This document shows positions 55,401-63,681 of a stretch of 64,000 nucleotides of DNA, piece by piece; the first letter of the stretch is position 1, and each line of letters opens with the position of its first letter. The DNA comes from Anoxybacteroides rupiense (GTDB taxonomy: Bacteria > Bacillota > Bacilli > Bacillales > Anoxybacillaceae). Location: NCBI RefSeq assembly GCF_014196195.1, contig NZ_JACIDF010000005.1, forward strand, positions 186,001 to 250,000. The letters run 5' to 3'. Under the pieces are notes generated by a model that worked only from the letters and a program-made list of their open reading frames with translations, was not told the origin of the DNA and searched no databases. Made by a program: the position numbers and the translations under genes.

Positions 55401-56999
55401 TTTGCCGATGATGGTGCGTGTTGAAAAATGTTCGGTTTCACGGTCGCGATCAATGGCTGGGTTCGTGACAACCGCCACGCTTTCTTTAATAAAATCAGCG
55501 AGATTTTTCCGCCCGTTATCAATAGCGGCAAGAGGAGCATCATGACCGAGTGAACGAATCGGCTCAGCGCCCTTTTCCGCCATTTGTTCAAGGAGCTGGA
55601 TATGTTCTCGGTCCCATCCAAAAGCAGCATACTGACCATTATGCACTTTGTTTGTGGACGCCATAAATACATGTTTCGCCAAAGCAGGCGGTTCAAGGCG
55701 CTTGCGAAAATTAGAAATGTCGAAGCGCTTGGCAAAACGCGCATATACTTCCTCTTGAAAATCAGCATATTCAAACATCTGGATCGCCCCGTTTGCTCCC
55801 CATTTAAACCCGATCTTTTCGCCAGGTGCCAAGGGCTTTGGTTCGCCTGTATATTCACTGGTCGGAATAATGCCAGGCTCAGAAGAAAAAATGAAGCGAT
55901 CTTCCGTTTCTAATTTCCAAAGAGGCCGTAATCCTAGCGAGTCGACACTAAAGACAGCTTCGTCTCCATAGCGGGAAATAATGCCTGCCGGTCCTTGGGA
56001 AAAGTGTCCCCATGCTTCCCGAATATACGTATATAAATCTTGCAAATGAGAAGGATAGGATTTGATTTCGTTAATAATTGGCGGAAACATTAAATCCATT
56101 GCTTCAAACAAACTGTAGTCATGACGGCAAATCAGTGTTTCGATTGTGCGGCTTAAATCCTGTGAATCACTTCCGTCTTTTGGAAGGGGAACATCAATCA
56201 TCAATGCTTCTTCACGAAGCTTAGCGATTGTATTAATCTCGCCATTGTGGCCTAGAGCGCTAAATGGCTGGACCCTGAAAAAATTTGATAACGTATTTGT
56301 TGAGTAACGGTTGTGTCCAAGGGTAATCGTCGAAGCAATAAGGGGATTGGCCAAATCCTCATAGTATTTTGGCAATATATCTCCTGCTCCCATTACTTTA
56401 TAAACAACATGAAAATTGCTCAAAGATGCGACATGAACATTTTCGTCTTGTTCGATATCGATAAGAAGCTCAAAAAGACGCCGGGATAAGTAGTGACCGT
56501 TTTGTGAAGGCAGCAAAGCCACCTGCCAAAAAACAGGCTCTTGACGAAGAGCGATCGGTCCTAGTGCACGCGAGTGAGTAACGCGGTCAGACTCAAAGAT
56601 CATGGATAAACCAAACTGCTGGAATTGTTGTTTTATCGTTTCTTTTATTTTTTCAACATCCGCTGTTCGGTTAATAAAAATATGACCAACTGTAAAAGAA
56701 GGATCATTTGCTATCTCCGGATTTTGGCCAGCGGCTGCCAGTTTTTCCATCCAAAGAGCTTTTGGCAAGTCAATGTGAACGCCGACCCCATCACCTTCCC
56801 CATTGATAAATCCGGCGCGGTGGTTCATTTTGACAAGTGCTTGAATACAGGTCATAATGTTTTCTTTTGTTGGAATGCGTCGTTTCTCGAGAGCTGACAC
56901 AATGCCGCATGCGTCATGTTCTGCACGATGAAAATCCTTGAAAAGGGCTGGACTCCAATGTTGTTTCATTTGAGTGGCTTTAAAGTGGGGGATATCCAC
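52494..56999 (-). CDS. gltB: Glutamate synthase large subunit-like protein
   Basis: This 1501-residue protein has the full large-subunit order: an N-terminal Ntn glutaminase with the nucleophile Cys in HDACGIVSALE (residue 31 from this start), the central domain, the FMN domain (SGFDGGTGAARIHALQHVGL, LADADGGIK-like region) and the iron-sulfur cysteine cluster CTTCRGCHLDTCHVGIATQ. It ends in the GXGXG beta-helix (GNIGARANIKGFAFEYM). No gltD or gltC lies nearby. GTG 56999 with AAGG 7 bases upstream in an AGGAGGTGAAGG stretch is preferred. The Cys remains some 30 residues from the N-terminus, so processing is required as usual. A small leader hairpin lies upstream. Confidence 0.85.
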   Translation of the reverse strand: MDIPHFKATQMKQHWSPALFKDFHRAEHDACGIVSALEKRRIPTKENIMTCIQALVKMNHRAGFINGEGDGVGVHIDLPKALWMEKLAAAGQNPEIANDPSFTVGHIFINRTADVEKIKETIKQQFQQFGLSMIFESDRVTHSRALGPIALRQEPVFWQVALLPSQNGHYLSRRLFELLIDIEQDENVHVASLSNFHVVYKVMGAGDILPKYYEDLANPLIASTITLGHNRYSTNTLSNFFRVQPFSALGHNGEINTIAKLREEALMIDVPLPKDGSDSQDLSRTIETLICRHDYSLFEAMDLMFPPIINEIKSYPSHLQDLYTYIREAWGHFSQGPAGIISRYGDEAVFSVDSLGLRPLWKLETEDRFIFSSEPGIIPTSEYTGEPKPLAPGEKIGFKWGANGAIQMFEYADFQEEVYARFAKRFDISNFRKRLEPPALAKHVFMASTNKVHNGQYAAFGWDREHIQLLEQMAEKGAEPIRSLGHDAPLAAIDNGRKNLADFIKESVAVVTNPAIDRDRETEHFSTRTIIGKRPALFGEQDVSYAIELASPILVEGKLGHECADLLQHPSYDQIVHSFQAKKLAYTISATFSADETIPDALQRLSAEACDAVRSGKTLLVIDDSQAHQREHLWLDPLLVTSMLDHSLVEQGLRRHCSILLRSGAIRSLHDFIVVYGLGADAISPYLMMATVASESTPLPVVHLFNALNKGLEKVISTIGIHELRGYSRLFSSIGLHNDVADTLKIDNFFGSDSLTHNFASLKEDAIARLADYGDESAKPRKTFHLFPRIWKAIGEVAQTGVYDHYREKLTELETETPTTIRHLLDLKKTKNSLLAEKVDISVGEHSLPFVIASMSFGSQNEVAFRAYAEAADRLNMISLNGEGGEIKDMLGKYPRSRGQQIASGRFGVNAELLNSSNLLEIKIGQGAKPGEGGHLPGSKVTAKIAEARNATIGSDLISPSNNHDIYSIEDLAQMIAELKTANDQAKVAVKVPVVPNIGTIAVGIAKAGADIITLSGFDGGTGAARIHALQHVGLPVEIGVKAAHNALLEAGLRNKVEIWADGGIKSALDVIKIMLLGANRIGFGTLSMIAIGCTTCRGCHLDTCHVGIATQIESEAQAKEHGLRRFVPRQFNAAVQGLVHLFTAFGHELKMLTASLGYERLQDLVGRSDLLEQTRGFDQLNLASLLNVLEIEQFSQKEAAASLEEPQMLVAAGAEYLDHRVEDLHRSREFSTVTSEQRVLGSRVSCHRVRGRLDGSYKKLPNITLRFKNGSIPGNGLGAYNSHGIDIHVDGGAQDGIGKTSFGGSILIFKSKGKDGKFYNGSVGKGFGYGAQKGLLVAQGNADARAGIRLSGADLIIGGQVTAPIPEQEHGNIGARANIKGFAFEYMTNGRGLVLGDPGPWICAGMTGGVVYLRHQPEMGLTRAALERRIAKGAQVRIEPLNGQGRADVKALLSQYIALLIEHEQEQEAEALKPLLEHPEHHFFQISPTKEQADPSVSTE

Positions 57000-57039
57000 T
57001 TCTCGGCCTTCACCTCCTGTGTACAGTGTTTGGTTTAAG

Positions 57040-57061
57040 AAAAAACCCCAACAACCAGGGG
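57040..57061 (-). terminator. Possible attenuator in the gltB leader
   Basis: On the minus strand CCCC TGGTTGTT GGGG is followed by TTTTTTCTT, 40 bases before the gltB start. The stem is only four GC pairs, so this is a weak candidate. Confidence 0.35.
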
Positions 57062-57584
57062 ATAGAATCATGTGGATTTGCTGAATATGCTAGCGCCCAT
57101 TGCCAATATAAACGCTTTCAGCCTGTATCACTGGCCTTGTTCATCTTCACTCCTTGTTTGCTAAGCGTTTTCAAGCCAACCTGTATATATAAATGCAACT
57201 CGGAGATGAAAAGCCTGCTCTCTGGAAAATCGAAACGTTATGATTTGTCTTTATCACATATTCACGTAATAGAATCCTGTGAAAATCTGTGAAATATCGT
57301 TGTTTGGCCATCCGACCACCGAATGAACTCCTCATCTTGTAAAAAATAAAAACTTTATAAATGGGCCGCTAACAAGGAATGGTTTGCCGGCTGCGACAGA
57401 TAAGCAGCCATTTTTCAGGGTGCTTATTTTATGAGAGCGACTAGTTCTGCAGATAAAAAATATTCAGAATTTATAGTCTATGTTACCATTTTTATTAAGC
57501 GAAATCAATTATTTATTCATATTTATGGATGTTGTATTCATTTGAGGAAAAGTGTAAAAATAGACTTGTAAACGATTACAATAG
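57062..57584. other. Intergenic region between gltB and hemL
   Basis: It carries a family B repeat fragment (57105-57180) and a weak match to family A (57378-57440, TTTGCCGGCTGCGACAGATA). No gene was seen. The gltB promoter must lie here. Confidence 0.5.
57105..57180. repeat. Dispersed repeat family B fragment
   Basis: AACGCTTTCAGCCTGTATCA and TTGTTTGCTAAGCGTTTTCA match the copy at 35.87-36.04 kb. The terminal palindrome is missing. Confidence 0.55.
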
Positions 57585-57628
57585 AAATAAAAAATGAACG
57601 GAAGATAAGGGGCTTCCGTTCATTTTTG
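57585..57628 (-). terminator. Terminator after hemL
   Basis: AAATGAACGGAAG and CTTCCGTTCATTT pair perfectly and are followed on the minus strand by TTTATTTCTA. Confidence 0.87.
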
Positions 57629-57633
57629 TATAA

Positions 57634-58929
57634 TTATTCATATCTGAGTGATTTAAATGCATTTTCCACTGCTTGAATCGTATATTGGATATCTGATTCT
57701 GTATGGGCAAGTGTAATAAACCAAGCTTCGTATTTGGAAGGAGCAAGGTTGATCCCTTGTTTTAACATCGATTTAAAAAATTTAGCAAACATATCTCCGT
57801 CTGTCTGTTGTGCTTGTTCATAATTTTCCACTTTTTGTGTTGTAAAATAAATGGTTAAAGCTCCTTTTAGGCGGTTAATGGTAATGGGAATCTCATGTGT
57901 TTTTGCATGAGAGAGAATGCCTTCTTCCAGCATGGCCCCAAGCCGGTCAAGATGCTCGTATGCCCCTTCCTGCTGCAATACTTCTAAGCAGGCGATTCCA
58001 GCAAGAATAGACGCGGGGTTGCCGGCCATCGTTCCAGCTTGGTATGCTGGACCGAGCGGAGCAACTTGCTCCATAATATCCTTCCGGCCGCCGTATGCTC
58101 CGATTGGAAGACCGCCGCCGATAATTTTTCCAAGTGCAGTTAAGTCAGGCTCAATACCCAGCAAATTTTGTGCCCCTCCATACATAAATCGGAATGCCGT
58201 AATAACTTCGTCGTAAATGACGAGTGCCCCGGCTTGATGAGCGATTTCATTCACGGCTTCAAGGAATCCTGGCTTCGGTTCAACAATGCCGAAATTTCCA
58301 ACAATCGGCTCAACAAGAACGGCTGCAACTTCTTCCCCCCATTTTTCCATTGCTTGTTTAAATGAGCCAATATCATTAAAAGGAACAGTGATCACTTCTT
58401 GAGCAATGCTTTGTGGCACGCCAGCAGAGTCAGGAGTACCTAATGTCGAAGGGCCAGATCCAGCAGCGACTAGAACAAGATCTGAGTGTCCATGATAGCA
58501 ACCGGCGAATTTCATAATTTTATCTCTTCCCGTGTAGGCGCGCGCAACGCGAATTGTCGTCATCACTGCTTCAGTTCCGGAATTGACAAAGCGTACCTTT
58601 TCTAATGAAGGAATGGCCTCTTTCAACATTTTGGCAAATGTAATTTCATAAGGAGTGGGTGTTCCGTATAACACCCCGTTTTCTGCCGCGCGTTGAATGG
58701 CTTTTGTAATATGTGGATGGGCATGTCCCGTAATGATGGGGCCATATGCGGCTAAATAATCAATATACTTATTGCCATCTACATCCCAAAAGTAAGCCCC
58801 TTGTGCGCGTTCCATCACGACAGGAGCCCCTCCGCCAACCGCTTTGTAAGAGCGGGAAGGGCTGTTTACACCGCCGACGATATGTTGCAGAGCTTCTTCA
58901 TAAAGTTGTTCAGATTTTGTAAATTGCAT
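57634..58929 (-). CDS. gsaB: Glutamate-1-semialdehyde 2,1-aminomutase (GsaB/HemL)
   Basis: This enzyme makes 5-aminolevulinate for heme from glutamate-1-semialdehyde using pyridoxal phosphate. The 431-residue class III aminotransferase fold includes [44 protein letters not shown] and the PLP lysine in [17 protein letters not shown]. In B. subtilis this locus (gsaB) is the second paralog, separate from the hemAXCDBL cluster, and the ygaE-gsaB-bcp-perR order fits that. The ATG follows AGGAGGCTTTTGAAAT. Confidence 0.94.
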   Translation of the reverse strand: MQFTKSEQLYEEALQHIVGGVNSPSRSYKAVGGGAPVVMERAQGAYFWDVDGNKYIDYLAAYGPIITGHAHPHITKAIQRAAENGVLYGTPTPYEITFAKMLKEAIPSLEKVRFVNSGTEAVMTTIRVARAYTGRDKIMKFAGCYHGHSDLVLVAAGSGPSTLGTPDSAGVPQSIAQEVITVPFNDIGSFKQAMEKWGEEVAAVLVEPIVGNFGIVEPKPGFLEAVNEIAHQAGALVIYDEVITAFRFMYGGAQNLLGIEPDLTALGKIIGGGLPIGAYGGRKDIMEQVAPLGPAYQAGTMAGNPASILAGIACLEVLQQEGAYEHLDRLGAMLEEGILSHAKTHEIPITINRLKGALTIYFTTQKVENYEQAQQTDGDMFAKFFKSMLKQGINLAPSKYEAWFITLAHTESDIQYTIQAVENAFKSLRYE

Positions 58930-59052
58930 ATTTCAAAAGCCTCCTACGAGAGTTTCTTTACCGCTTCTTATTCTAACATATTTACTTGAGCATACCATTT
59001 GTTTCTCTTTTTGACTTTAGATAAACTATTGCTTATGTGGAGGTAGAGAAGT

Positions 59053-60060
59053 ATGGGGAACGTAATTGAAGTTGAAAATTTACGCAAAGAATTTAAAGCC
59101 TATTCAAGCCGCTCCGGGCTGATGGGAGCATTTCGAGATTTATTTACAAGAAATTATAAAATCATTCAGGCGGTTCATGATATTTCGTTTACAGTGAACC
59201 AAGGAGAAATGGTGGGATACATTGGAGAAAACGGCGCTGGAAAGTCAACGACGATAAAAATGCTGACAGGGATTTTAACGCCGACAGCTGGAAAAGTAAG
59301 CGTCAATGGAATGAATCCTCATAAAGAGAGAGAAGCGTTTGTACGAACGATCGGAGTTGTTTTTGGCCAGCGCTCGCAATTGTGGTGGGATATTGCCGTA
59401 CAGGAATCGTTTCGTTTGCTAAAAAAAGTGTATCGGGTATCTGACAGTGATTATAAAGAGCATATGGAGCATGTCATTGAAACATTAGATATCGGTCCGC
59501 TGCTCGATAAGCCTGTCCGCAAATTATCACTTGGCCAGCGAATGCGCTGCGAATTGGCCGCTGCCCTTATTCATAATCCCCCGCTTTTATTTTTGGATGA
59601 ACCCACAATTGGCTTAGATGTATTAGTTAAATTAAAGATTCGTGAGTTTTTAAAAGAAATTAATCAAAAATATAATACAACCATTTTATTGACAACCCAC
59701 GATATTTCGGATATTGAAGCATTGTGTGATCGCGTGATTATGCTCGATGAGGGGAAAATCATTTATGATGGATCACTCCAGCGCTTAAAAGAAAACTGGG
59801 GAGAAGGAAAGCAAATTCAGTTTACATTTTCTCAAGAAATTACGTCTGCAGAGCTGCATCCCTTAACGGCTGCTTGGGGTGTGAAGTGGAGTAGGGGAGA
59901 ACAAGACAACAGTTGGATTGCACATGTACCGAAAGCCCATGTATCAGAGATTATCAGCTGTATTGTGAACCATTATGAGATTCAGGACCTGAATTTGTAT
60001 GAAATCTCTACAGAAGAAATCATTCGCAACATTTATGAAGAAGGTGTTGCGCATGGATAA
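59053..60060 (+). CDS. ABC-2 type exporter ATP-binding protein
   Basis: The 335-residue ATPase has Walker A GENGAGKSTT, the signature LSLGQRMR and Walker B LLFLDEPTIGLD. Its N-terminal extension (FRDLFTRNYKIIQAVHDISF) and C-terminal domain are those of the ABC-2 class that pairs with DUF990-type permeases. It overlaps the first permease gene by 8 bases. The ATG follows GGAGGTAGAGAAGT. Cargo is unknown; related systems export drugs, lipids or polysaccharide precursors. Confidence 0.9.
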   Translation: MGNVIEVENLRKEFKAYSSRSGLMGAFRDLFTRNYKIIQAVHDISFTVNQGEMVGYIGENGAGKSTTIKMLTGILTPTAGKVSVNGMNPHKEREAFVRTIGVVFGQRSQLWWDIAVQESFRLLKKVYRVSDSDYKEHMEHVIETLDIGPLLDKPVRKLSLGQRMRCELAAALIHNPPLLFLDEPTIGLDVLVKLKIREFLKEINQKYNTTILLTTHDISDIEALCDRVIMLDEGKIIYDGSLQRLKENWGEGKQIQFTFSQEITSAELHPLTAAWGVKWSRGEQDNSWIAHVPKAHVSEIISCIVNHYEIQDLNLYEISTEEIIRNIYEEGVAHG

Positions 60061-60844
60061 ATATATGGAAATGATCCGCATTCGATTTTTGATGATGCTG
60101 GCTTACCGAACCAACTATTATACAGGTATTCTTATTTATTGCATTAATATCGGAGCGTATTATTTTCTATGGTCTGCGATTTATAGCGGGAAATCGTCGA
60201 TTCAAGGGATGTCTATTGAAAAAATGGCCACTTATGTAGCCATATCATGGATGGCTAGAGCTTTTTATTTTAATAACATCGACCGAGAAATTGCGATGGA
60301 AATTAGAGAAGGACAAGTCGCAACGGAATTAATCCGTCCGTATAATTACTTGGGCATGAAGACGATGCAAGGATTGGGGGAAGGGATCTTCCGCTTGTTA
60401 TTTCTTTCGCTTCCCGGAGTCGTGATTACCGCCTTGCTTTTACCCCTTCATTTTTCAACTGATATCCATACATGGATGTATTTTGGACTATCTATTATGC
60501 TGAGCTTTATTATTAATTCAGAGCTGAATTTACTTGCGGGAGTAATAGCGTTTTTTACACTGAATAATGAAGGATTGCTGAGGGCAAAGAGATTTATTAT
60601 TGATTTATTTTCGGGTCTGATTTTACCAATTAGCTTTTACCCTGATTGGGCGCAAGAAATCATGAAATACTTTCCATTCCAAGCGATTAGCTATATTCCA
60701 AGCATGATTTTCACTGAAAGCTTTCAAGGACAGGCAGTTGTGAATGGGCTACTGTTTCAAGTTATTTGGAGTGTAGTGCTGTTATTTCCTATTTATATGC
60801 TTTGGAAGGCAGCGAAAAAGCGGCTTGTGATTCAAGGGGGGTAA
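60053..60844 (+). CDS. ABC-2 family transporter permease, first subunit
   Basis: The 263-residue membrane protein has six transmembrane helices and the ABC-2/DUF990 pattern (MLAYRTNYYTGILIYCINI, EIREGQVATELIRPYNY). ATG 60053 lies inside the end of the ATPase gene, implying coupling. It probably forms a heterodimeric channel with the next gene product. Confidence 0.88.
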   Translation: MDKYMEMIRIRFLMMLAYRTNYYTGILIYCINIGAYYFLWSAIYSGKSSIQGMSIEKMATYVAISWMARAFYFNNIDREIAMEIREGQVATELIRPYNYLGMKTMQGLGEGIFRLLFLSLPGVVITALLLPLHFSTDIHTWMYFGLSIMLSFIINSELNLLAGVIAFFTLNNEGLLRAKRFIIDLFSGLILPISFYPDWAQEIMKYFPFQAISYIPSMIFTESFQGQAVVNGLLFQVIWSVVLLFPIYMLWKAAKKRLVIQGG

Positions 60845-60848
60845 TGGC

Positions 60849-61634
60849 TTGTTTTATCTATCTGTTTTTTTTCAATATATGGCACAATATATAAAAACGA
60901 AATTACAGTATCGTACAGACTTATTAGTGGAGTTTTTTTCCGATCTTATGTCTCAAGCTGTGAACTTGATCTTTATTCTTGTCGTTTTCGGTCATACAGA
61001 TTTGCTGCATGGTTGGACGCGGGATGAAATGATTTTTATTTATGGTTTTTTTCTAGTGCCTTTCGCTTTATTTGGTGCCTTTTTTAATATTTGGGATTTT
61101 AATGAGAGATACATTGTGCGCGGAGAGCTGGATCGTGTATTGACACGTCCTGTGCACAGTTTGTTTCAAATTATATTGGAGAGAATGGAGCTTGAATCGC
61201 TGCTTGGAGCAGTTACAGGCTTCATTATTATGGGATATGCAGGATCGCGTTTAGATCTAGATTTCCACTGGTATGATGTCCCGATCTTTCTATTATTTGT
61301 GATTGGTGGAATGTTCATATATGCAGGTGTTTTTATTGCGCTGGCGACCATCAGCTTTTGGTCTGATGCGAGAAGCTCAATTATGCCGATGATGTATAAC
61401 ATCAGCAACTATGGCCGGTATCCCATTGATATTTATAATCGCGTGATTCGTTATATATTAACATGGGTTCTGCCATTCGCTTTTGTGGGAGTGTATCCAT
61501 CTGCTTATTTTCTTGGCAAAAAAGAATGGTATGTGTACTCTTTTTTGACCCCTGTCATGGGAGTGGCCTTTTTTGTTTTAGCCCTTTTGCTATGGAACGC
61601 AGGTATCAAACGGTATCGTGGAGCTGGAAATTAA
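60849..61634 (+). CDS. ABC-2 family transporter permease, second subunit
   Basis: The 261-residue protein has six transmembrane helices and the paired pattern IVRGELDRVLTRPVHSLFQI with SNYGRYPIDIYN. A TTG start 5 bases after the previous stop is used, with GGGGGG upstream. Third and last gene of the exporter operon, followed by a terminator. The operon is inserted between hemL and bcp relative to B. subtilis. Confidence 0.88.
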   Translation: MFYLSVFFQYMAQYIKTKLQYRTDLLVEFFSDLMSQAVNLIFILVVFGHTDLLHGWTRDEMIFIYGFFLVPFALFGAFFNIWDFNERYIVRGELDRVLTRPVHSLFQIILERMELESLLGAVTGFIIMGYAGSRLDLDFHWYDVPIFLLFVIGGMFIYAGVFIALATISFWSDARSSIMPMMYNISNYGRYPIDIYNRVIRYILTWVLPFAFVGVYPSAYFLGKKEWYVYSFLTPVMGVAFFVLALLLWNAGIKRYRGAGN

Positions 61635-61635
61635 T

Positions 61636-61669
61636 AAAAGGCAGGAATCGCATGGTTCCTGTCTTTTTT
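61636..61669 (+). terminator. Terminator of the ABC-2 operon
   Basis: AAAAGGCAGGAA and TTCCTGTCTTTTTT pair around TCGCATGG. Confidence 0.85.
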
Positions 61670-61981
61670 AGTTTATAAAAAACAAAGCCGCAGGCGGATG
61701 AGTGTATCATATGGAAGCAAGGAGAGGAATTCTGCTCTGTTTAGACGTAGGTCACTTTTGGATGTTTATGTTTTTTATGGGGGGACGCATAGTGTAGAGA
61801 TGAGCCCTTGATTGCTGAAACCCATTGATTCTTTGGGAAATCGGTGTTGTGTCAAGTGAATAACGAGAATTCAAAACAACAATAGGGCCGTACAAATGTT
61901 AGATATAAGCGCAAGTATGCGGATGGAATATCTCTTTTTTGTCCCACATATCCATGTATAGATATGTATGGGGTGATTGCG
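61670..61981. other. Intergenic region without supported gene
   Basis: No repeat or RNA motif was identified between the exporter terminator and the channel gene. Confidence 0.4.
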
Positions 61982-62380
61982 ATGTTAGTATTAGGTGCCG
62001 TTATATTTATTTTATACGCAAGCATTGCTTCGATGTGGGTAGCACAATCCAAAAGAAAGCCATATATCTCAGCGGAAAATTTTGTTGCGCTGCTCTTACT
62101 ATATTTTACAATGATGCTGGGGTTTGGACTGATATATGCGTGGATGCAAATAAACGGATACAATGTGTTTACAAGAAATATTGAAGAGGAGACCAACAGA
62201 TTTGGTCATATTTTACTCGATGGCTTGTATTTAAGTGCTACGACATTGTTGTCTGTCGGCTATGGCGATATTGTTCCTGTAGGAATTGGGAAATGGATTG
62301 CGGTGGTCGAAGCTTTATTAGGGTATATTATGCCAGCTACATTTATTACTCGTTTTGTTATTGATGGGAATAAAAAATGA
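61982..62380 (+). CDS. Small potassium channel family protein
   Basis: The 132-residue protein has two or three transmembrane helices and a pore loop with the potassium selectivity filter SVGYGDIVP. It lacks an RCK/TrkA-N regulatory domain, so gating is not evident. I start at ATG 61982, which has GGGGTGAT 4-5 bases upstream; an ATG at 61964 would add six residues. Stand-alone gene ahead of bcp. Confidence 0.85.
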   Translation: MLVLGAVIFILYASIASMWVAQSKRKPYISAENFVALLLLYFTMMLGFGLIYAWMQINGYNVFTRNIEEETNRFGHILLDGLYLSATTLLSVGYGDIVPVGIGKWIAVVEALLGYIMPATFITRFVIDGNKK

Positions 62381-62483
62381 ACATTGAAACATTCGTTTTT
62401 TTTCGCTACGCTAATAAGAGATTGAAAACGAAACCTGTTGGTCTAGCGATACATTGATAAAAATTGAGATGGAGGAAGAGCAG

Positions 62484-62960
62484 ATGGTTCTTGAAATTGG
62501 ACAGCTTGCCCCAGATTTTCTGCTTCCGGCAAGCAATGGCAAAACAGTATCTCTTTCTGATTTTCGCGGAAAATATGTGGTGCTCTATTTTTATCCGAAA
62601 GATATGACGCCGGGCTGCACAACTGAGGCATGCGACTTTCGGGATTATCATGGACAATTTAACCGCTTAGAGGCTGTTATTTTAGGAATAAGTACAGATC
62701 CGGTTGAGCGCCATAAAAAATTTATTGAAAAATATGAACTCCCCTTTTTGCTGTTAGCTGATGAGCAGCATGAGGTAGCTGGAAAATATGGGGTTTGGAA
62801 ATTGAAAAGAAGCTTTGGAAAAGAATATATGGGCATTGAGCGTTCTACATTTGTCATTGATAAGTCAGGGATTTTAATTAAAGAATGGAGAAATGTTAAA
62901 GTAAAAGGACATGTAGAGGAAGCTTTGGGGTACATAAATAATTTATCGGGGTCTAGGTAA
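62484..62960 (+). CDS. bcp: Thioredoxin-dependent thiol peroxidase (BCP, peroxiredoxin)
   Basis: This peroxiredoxin reduces hydrogen peroxide and organic peroxides using thioredoxin. The 158-residue protein has YFYPKDMTPGCTTEACDFRD with the peroxidatic Cys and the second, resolving Cys five residues on, and the thioredoxin fold. ATG 62484 is used because GGAGGAAG lies 5-6 bases upstream. It is next to perR, the peroxide regulator, as in B. subtilis (ygaF-perR). Confidence 0.94.
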   Translation: MVLEIGQLAPDFLLPASNGKTVSLSDFRGKYVVLYFYPKDMTPGCTTEACDFRDYHGQFNRLEAVILGISTDPVERHKKFIEKYELPFLLLADEQHEVAGKYGVWKLKRSFGKEYMGIERSTFVIDKSGILIKEWRNVKVKGHVEEALGYINNLSGSR

Positions 62961-63112
62961 ATGTCCATGCCAAAAGAAAATAAGGAGAATATATTAAAAA
63001 TGTAGGGCATACCTCCTCATAAATGAAACGATGTTTTGCGGAAAATATTTCCGCTTATTTTTTTGTGAAAAATTCTTCAATAAGATTATATACTATATTA
63101 ATGATAGGAATA

Positions 63113-63142
63113 TTGACAAAAGGCATGAAATAGCGGTAGACT
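63113..63142 (+). promoter_or_regulatory. Probable perR promoter
   Basis: TTGACA (63113-63118) and TAGACT (63137-63142) are separated by 18 bases, a sigma-A type arrangement immediately upstream of the PerR box. Confidence 0.6.
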
Positions 63143-63144
63143 AA

Positions 63145-63159
63145 TTATAAAAATTATAA
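63145..63159 (+). promoter_or_regulatory. PerR box
   Basis: TTATAAAAATTATAA matches the 7-1-7 consensus TTATAATnATTATAA with one mismatch. It overlaps the expected transcription start of perR, consistent with autoregulation. Confidence 0.8.
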
Positions 63160-63194
63160 AATAATAATTCTTTTTTAATAAGAAAGCGAGGTGC

Positions 63195-63644
63195 ATGGCG
63201 GTGCCCGAAAACTCAATGTTAAAGGAAGCGCTTGATACGTTGAAACAAACAGGAGTGCGCATAACTCCGCAACGTCATGCGATATTGGAATATTTGGTTC
63301 GTTCCATGTCACACCCAACGGCAGATGAGATATATAAGGCTTTGGAAGGAAAGTTTCCGAACATGAGCGTAGCCACGGTTTATAATAATCTTCGCGTTTT
63401 TAAAGAAGTGGGGCTTGTAAAAGAATTGACTTATGGTGATTCATCAAGCCGCTTTGATTTTGTCACTTCTGACCATTATCATATCATTTGTGAGCGGTGT
63501 GGCAAGATTGTTGATTTTCATTATCCAGGATTAGATGAAGTCGAAGCGTTGGCTTCACACGTAACAGGATTTAAAGTAAGTCATCATCGAATGGAAGTGT
63601 ATGGGGTATGTGCTGAATGCCAACACGGGCATCATTCTCATTAA
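63195..63644 (+). CDS. perR: Peroxide-responsive repressor PerR (Fur family)
   Basis: PerR is a metal-dependent repressor inactivated by peroxide-driven oxidation of its iron-binding histidines. The 149-residue protein has the winged-helix [20 protein letters not shown] region, the metal site block [20 protein letters not shown], and zinc cysteines in CERC and CAEC. Near-identical blocks to B. subtilis PerR make the assignment firm. The ATG follows GAGGTGC. A PerR box lies over its own promoter. Confidence 0.96.
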   Translation: MAVPENSMLKEALDTLKQTGVRITPQRHAILEYLVRSMSHPTADEIYKALEGKFPNMSVATVYNNLRVFKEVGLVKELTYGDSSSRFDFVTSDHYHIICERCGKIVDFHYPGLDEVEALASHVTGFKVSHHRMEVYGVCAECQHGHHSH

Positions 63645-63681
63645 AAAGCTGATAGCAGTAAAAGGCTATCAGCTCTTTTTT
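63643..63681. terminator. Bidirectional terminator between perR and ygzB
   Basis: AAAAAGCTGATAGC and GCTATCAGCTCTTTTTT pair around a short loop at the junction of two convergent genes. Confidence 0.87.
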
